Of a stretch of DNA of 7,589 nt, positions 6,712-7,589 are shown one piece after another. The translations under genes were made by a program, and so were the position numbers. This DNA comes from Fidelibacterota bacterium. Its GTDB lineage: Bacteria; Fidelibacterota; Fidelibacteria; Fidelibacterales; Fidelibacteraceae. The first letter of the stretch is position 1, and each line of letters begins with the position of its first letter. The stretch spans positions 1-7,589 of the forward strand of contig JAOZRH010000098.1 in assembly GCA_029931905.1 (NCBI GenBank). Reading direction: 5' to 3'. The notes under the pieces are model-generated. The model saw nothing but the letters and a program-made list of their open reading frames with translations, was not told where the DNA came from and ran no database searches.

Positions 6712-7589
6712 TCAATCATTTAATAATAATTCTTCGTAATTATAAACTTTTTTCAAAGAATCTACAACAATTGGAGTTATACTTTTTTCTTTTACTTCTT
6801 TCAACTGTTCTTCAATGCTCTCTTTTACATCTTCATAGCTCAAGCCATTTTTTCTATCAATAATTTTAATAATATGATATCCATATTGTGTTTCTACTAA
6901 ATCACTAATTGAACCTATTTCAGCTGTAAAAGCTACTTCTTCAAACGGTTTAACCATGCGACCTCTTTGAAAATTTTCATATAACCCATGATTTTCTTTC
7001 GATCCTGGATCTTCTGTATATTCTTCAACTAATTTATCGAAATCATCGCCTGATTTAGCTTTTTCTAATACTTTTAATGCTAATGCTTTTACTTCAACTT
7101 TTTCAGAATCAGATTTATTATTAGTTAAAAACAATATATGTTTCACTGTTGCAACTTCTTTATTGTAATTGTTTTTATTCTGTTCATATCTTTCTTTTAT
7201 TTTTGATTCATCAATTTTAATTTTTGAGAATATTTCTTCATCAAAATATTTAGTTATAGATAAATTTTTCTTAAAATCATCTCTGACATCATCCATTGAC
7301 ATACCTTGTTGTTCAACCATTTCAATAAATTTTTCTTCACCACCATATCTTGGATAAATCTTTTCTAATTCTTCTGTAATTTCTTTTGCTTTAACCTTTA
7401 CACCAAACTTATCAACTTCGCTCATCAACAATTCTGTACTTCCATATTGGCTGATAATTCTATTGATAAAACCTTCTATTTGTTTACTGTTTCTATCTAT
7501 AAAACTTGTAGTATCACCACGCATTGCTTGGAACACCATTGGCATAATATCATGATTTACAACAGTAAAGTCATTGCTTGTTACAAATT
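6712..7589 (-). CDS. Parvulin-type peptidyl-prolyl cis-trans isomerase (5' end cut by window edge)
   Basis: A SurA/PrsA/PpiC-like folding factor; relatives act in the periplasm on exported proteins. The frame is open to the right edge of the window (the last visible codons read FVTSNDFTVVNHDI before an internal Met at 7545), so 291 residues are present and the N-terminus with any signal peptide is missing. The first ~140 visible residues look like a helical SurA_N-type chaperone region. It contains IEGFINRIISQY, a FGVKVKAKEI segment typical before the second helix pair, and a charged coil. The rotamase domain follows: VATVKHILF opens it with the conserved His, then YTEDPGSKENHGLYENFQRG, the MVKPFEEVAF block and GYHIIKIIDRK closing it. 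A short charged tail ends at TGA. It is upstream of the LPP20-like lipoprotein gene on the same strand, an envelope-related neighbour. Which of SurA, PrsA or PpiD it resembles most cannot be decided without the N-terminus. Confidence 0.93.
   Translation of the reverse strand, partial: FVTSNDFTVVNHDIMPMVFQAMRGDTTSFIDRNSKQIEGFINRIISQYGSTELLMSEVDKFGVKVKAKEITEELEKIYPRYGGEEKFIEMVEQQGMSMDDVRDDFKKNLSITKYFDEEIFSKIKIDESKIKERYEQNKNNYNKEVATVKHILFLTNNKSDSEKVEVKALALKVLEKAKSGDDFDKLVEEYTEDPGSKENHGLYENFQRGRMVKPFEEVAFTAEIGSISDLVETQYGYHIIKIIDRKNGLSYEDVKESIEEQLKEVKEKSITPIVVDSLKKVYNYEELLLND

Overview
This is an AT-rich window (roughly 30% G+C by eye) from a bacterium. A lipoprotein with a lipobox, an LPP20-type domain and an apparently periplasmic-type parvulin point to a diderm (Gram-negative type) cell. 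Low G+C together with a mix of strong Shine-Dalgarno sites and starts without one would fit several low-GC diderm phyla. I cannot name the taxon from the sequence. No mobile element, CRISPR array, rRNA or tRNA was found.

Left half (1-4136, all minus strand): a compact aromatic-amino-acid gene cluster, transcribed right to left as aroA (EPSP synthase), aroE (shikimate dehydrogenase), aroC (chorismate synthase), a small unknown two-helix membrane protein, and aroK (shikimate kinase, cut by the left edge of the window). Gaps between genes are 30, 24, 67 and 20 nt, so one transcript is likely. Together the four enzymes take 3-dehydroshikimate to chorismate (steps 4 to 7 of the shikimate pathway).

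Middle (4137-5144): a 129-nt divergent intergenic region that should hold the aro promoter and the promoter of a plus-strand YitT-family membrane protein. That protein's GTG start is fixed by a well-placed AAGGAG.

Right half (5157-7589, all minus strand): a cell-envelope group. In transcription order it holds a parvulin-type peptidyl-prolyl isomerase (5' end outside the window), an LPP20-like lipoprotein with its own candidate promoter and a clear intrinsic terminator, and a second exported protein with an LPP20-like pattern that appears twice. The YitT gene and this last gene converge with only 12 nt between their stop codons.

Most of the window is ordinary housekeeping sequence. The points worth a second look are the unknown membrane protein inside the aro cluster, the apparent loss of the NADP-binding NRT motif in AroE, and the internally duplicated LPP20-like protein beside a true LPP20-like lipoprotein. 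I found no convincing sign of a new multi-gene system.
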